DNA from: G965195345 sp965277625
Lineage (GTDB): Bacteria; Pseudomonadota; Gammaproteobacteria; CAKMZV01
Length of the DNA: 64,000 nt
NCBI GenBank assembly: GCA_965277625.1
Contig: OZ255827.1
Coordinates: 1,488,001-1,552,000 of the forward strand
Direction of reading: 5' to 3'
In this document: in pieces, positions 63,904-64,000 of the stretch
Layout of the letters: each line of letters begins with the position of its first letter
Numbering within the stretch: the first letter of the stretch is position 1
Position numbers and translations under genes: made by a program
The notes under the pieces: model-generated
What the model was told of the DNA's origin: nothing
The model's database searches: none
The model's input: the letters and a program-made list of their open reading frames with translations, nothing else

Positions 63904-64000
63904 GTTTTTTTCCTATCTAATACGGCCATAAAAGCTTCTTGCGGCACTTCAACACTGCCAATTGATTTCATACGTTTCTTGCCTTTTTTCTGTTTCTCTA
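63900..64000 (-). CDS. lepA: C-terminal 33 codons of elongation factor 4 (runs off the right edge)
   Basis: The frame from the right edge to TGA at 63900 gives EKQKKGKKRMKSIGSVEVPQ followed by EAFMAVLDRKKT. This is the characteristic basic LepA C-terminus. LepA is a ribosome-associated GTPase linked to 30S assembly and translation under stress. The stop overlaps the lepB GTG, confirming the lepA-lepB operon. Confidence 0.92.
   Translation of the reverse strand, partial: EKQKKGKKRMKSIGSVEVPQEAFMAVLDRKKT

Overview
The window looks like chromosome of a marine, moderately AT-rich gammaproteobacterium. The support is gene content: GlnD, a FabA/FabB unsaturated fatty acid pair, the rnc-era-recO-pdxJ-acpS order, lepA-lepB, TRAP and glycine-betaine-type transporters, and a trimethylamine / trimethylamine N-oxide (TMA/TMAO) catabolic cluster. 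No genus can be assigned from the sequence alone. All functional names rest on motifs and family recall, not on database searches.

Layout. 1-5371 (minus): start of an unknown membrane protein, then glnD, map, pilD and ispA. 5462-9137 (plus): a three-gene TRAP transporter operon with its own promoter and a hairpin after the binding protein. 9154-11044 (minus): a two-gene ABC-2 exporter. 11141-12834 (minus): an ammonium transporter followed by a 55-residue membrane protein that sits before the terminator. 13014-14890 (plus): greA-gltX. 15078-16919 (minus): a secreted thioredoxin-like protein of the YyaL/SPATA20 type. 17408-27007 (plus): a giant lipoprotein of about 3200 residues made of cadherin-like repeats, a lectin-like domain and a seven-bladed FG-GAP propeller. 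tRNA-Cys and ftsH follow (minus). 29926-35806 (plus): a four-gene peptide ABC transporter. 35818-44161 (minus): sdaA, an aldehyde dehydrogenase, a YeeE/YedE permease, dadA, dcd, mrp, an M23 peptidase and a 57-residue membrane protein. 44330-48328 (minus): rnc-era-recO-pdxJ-acpS and an unknown gene.

48464-56523 (minus) is the metabolic centrepiece: tmm (TMA to TMAO), tdm (TMAO to dimethylamine and formaldehyde) and tmoX-tmoV-tmoW (TMAO uptake). tmoX has a near-consensus promoter with a perfect palindrome just upstream, and a strong terminator separates tmoX from tmoV. Together with Amt and GlnD this suggests an organism that takes nitrogen, and probably one-carbon units, from methylated amines. 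Upstream lies a DUF2200 gene flanked by a decayed copy of the 5' end of the next gene, an aldehyde dehydrogenase.

59247-62579 (plus): fabA-fabB, a folK-like gene and a MidA-type methyltransferase. fabA appears to be transcribed without a leader. 62592-64000 (minus): fxsA, lepB and the last codons of lepA, reading lepA-lepB-fxsA. No insertion sequence, prophage, CRISPR array or rRNA operon was seen. The most unusual items are the giant lipoprotein with recent internal duplications, the TMA/TMAO cluster and its control region, and two small membrane proteins.
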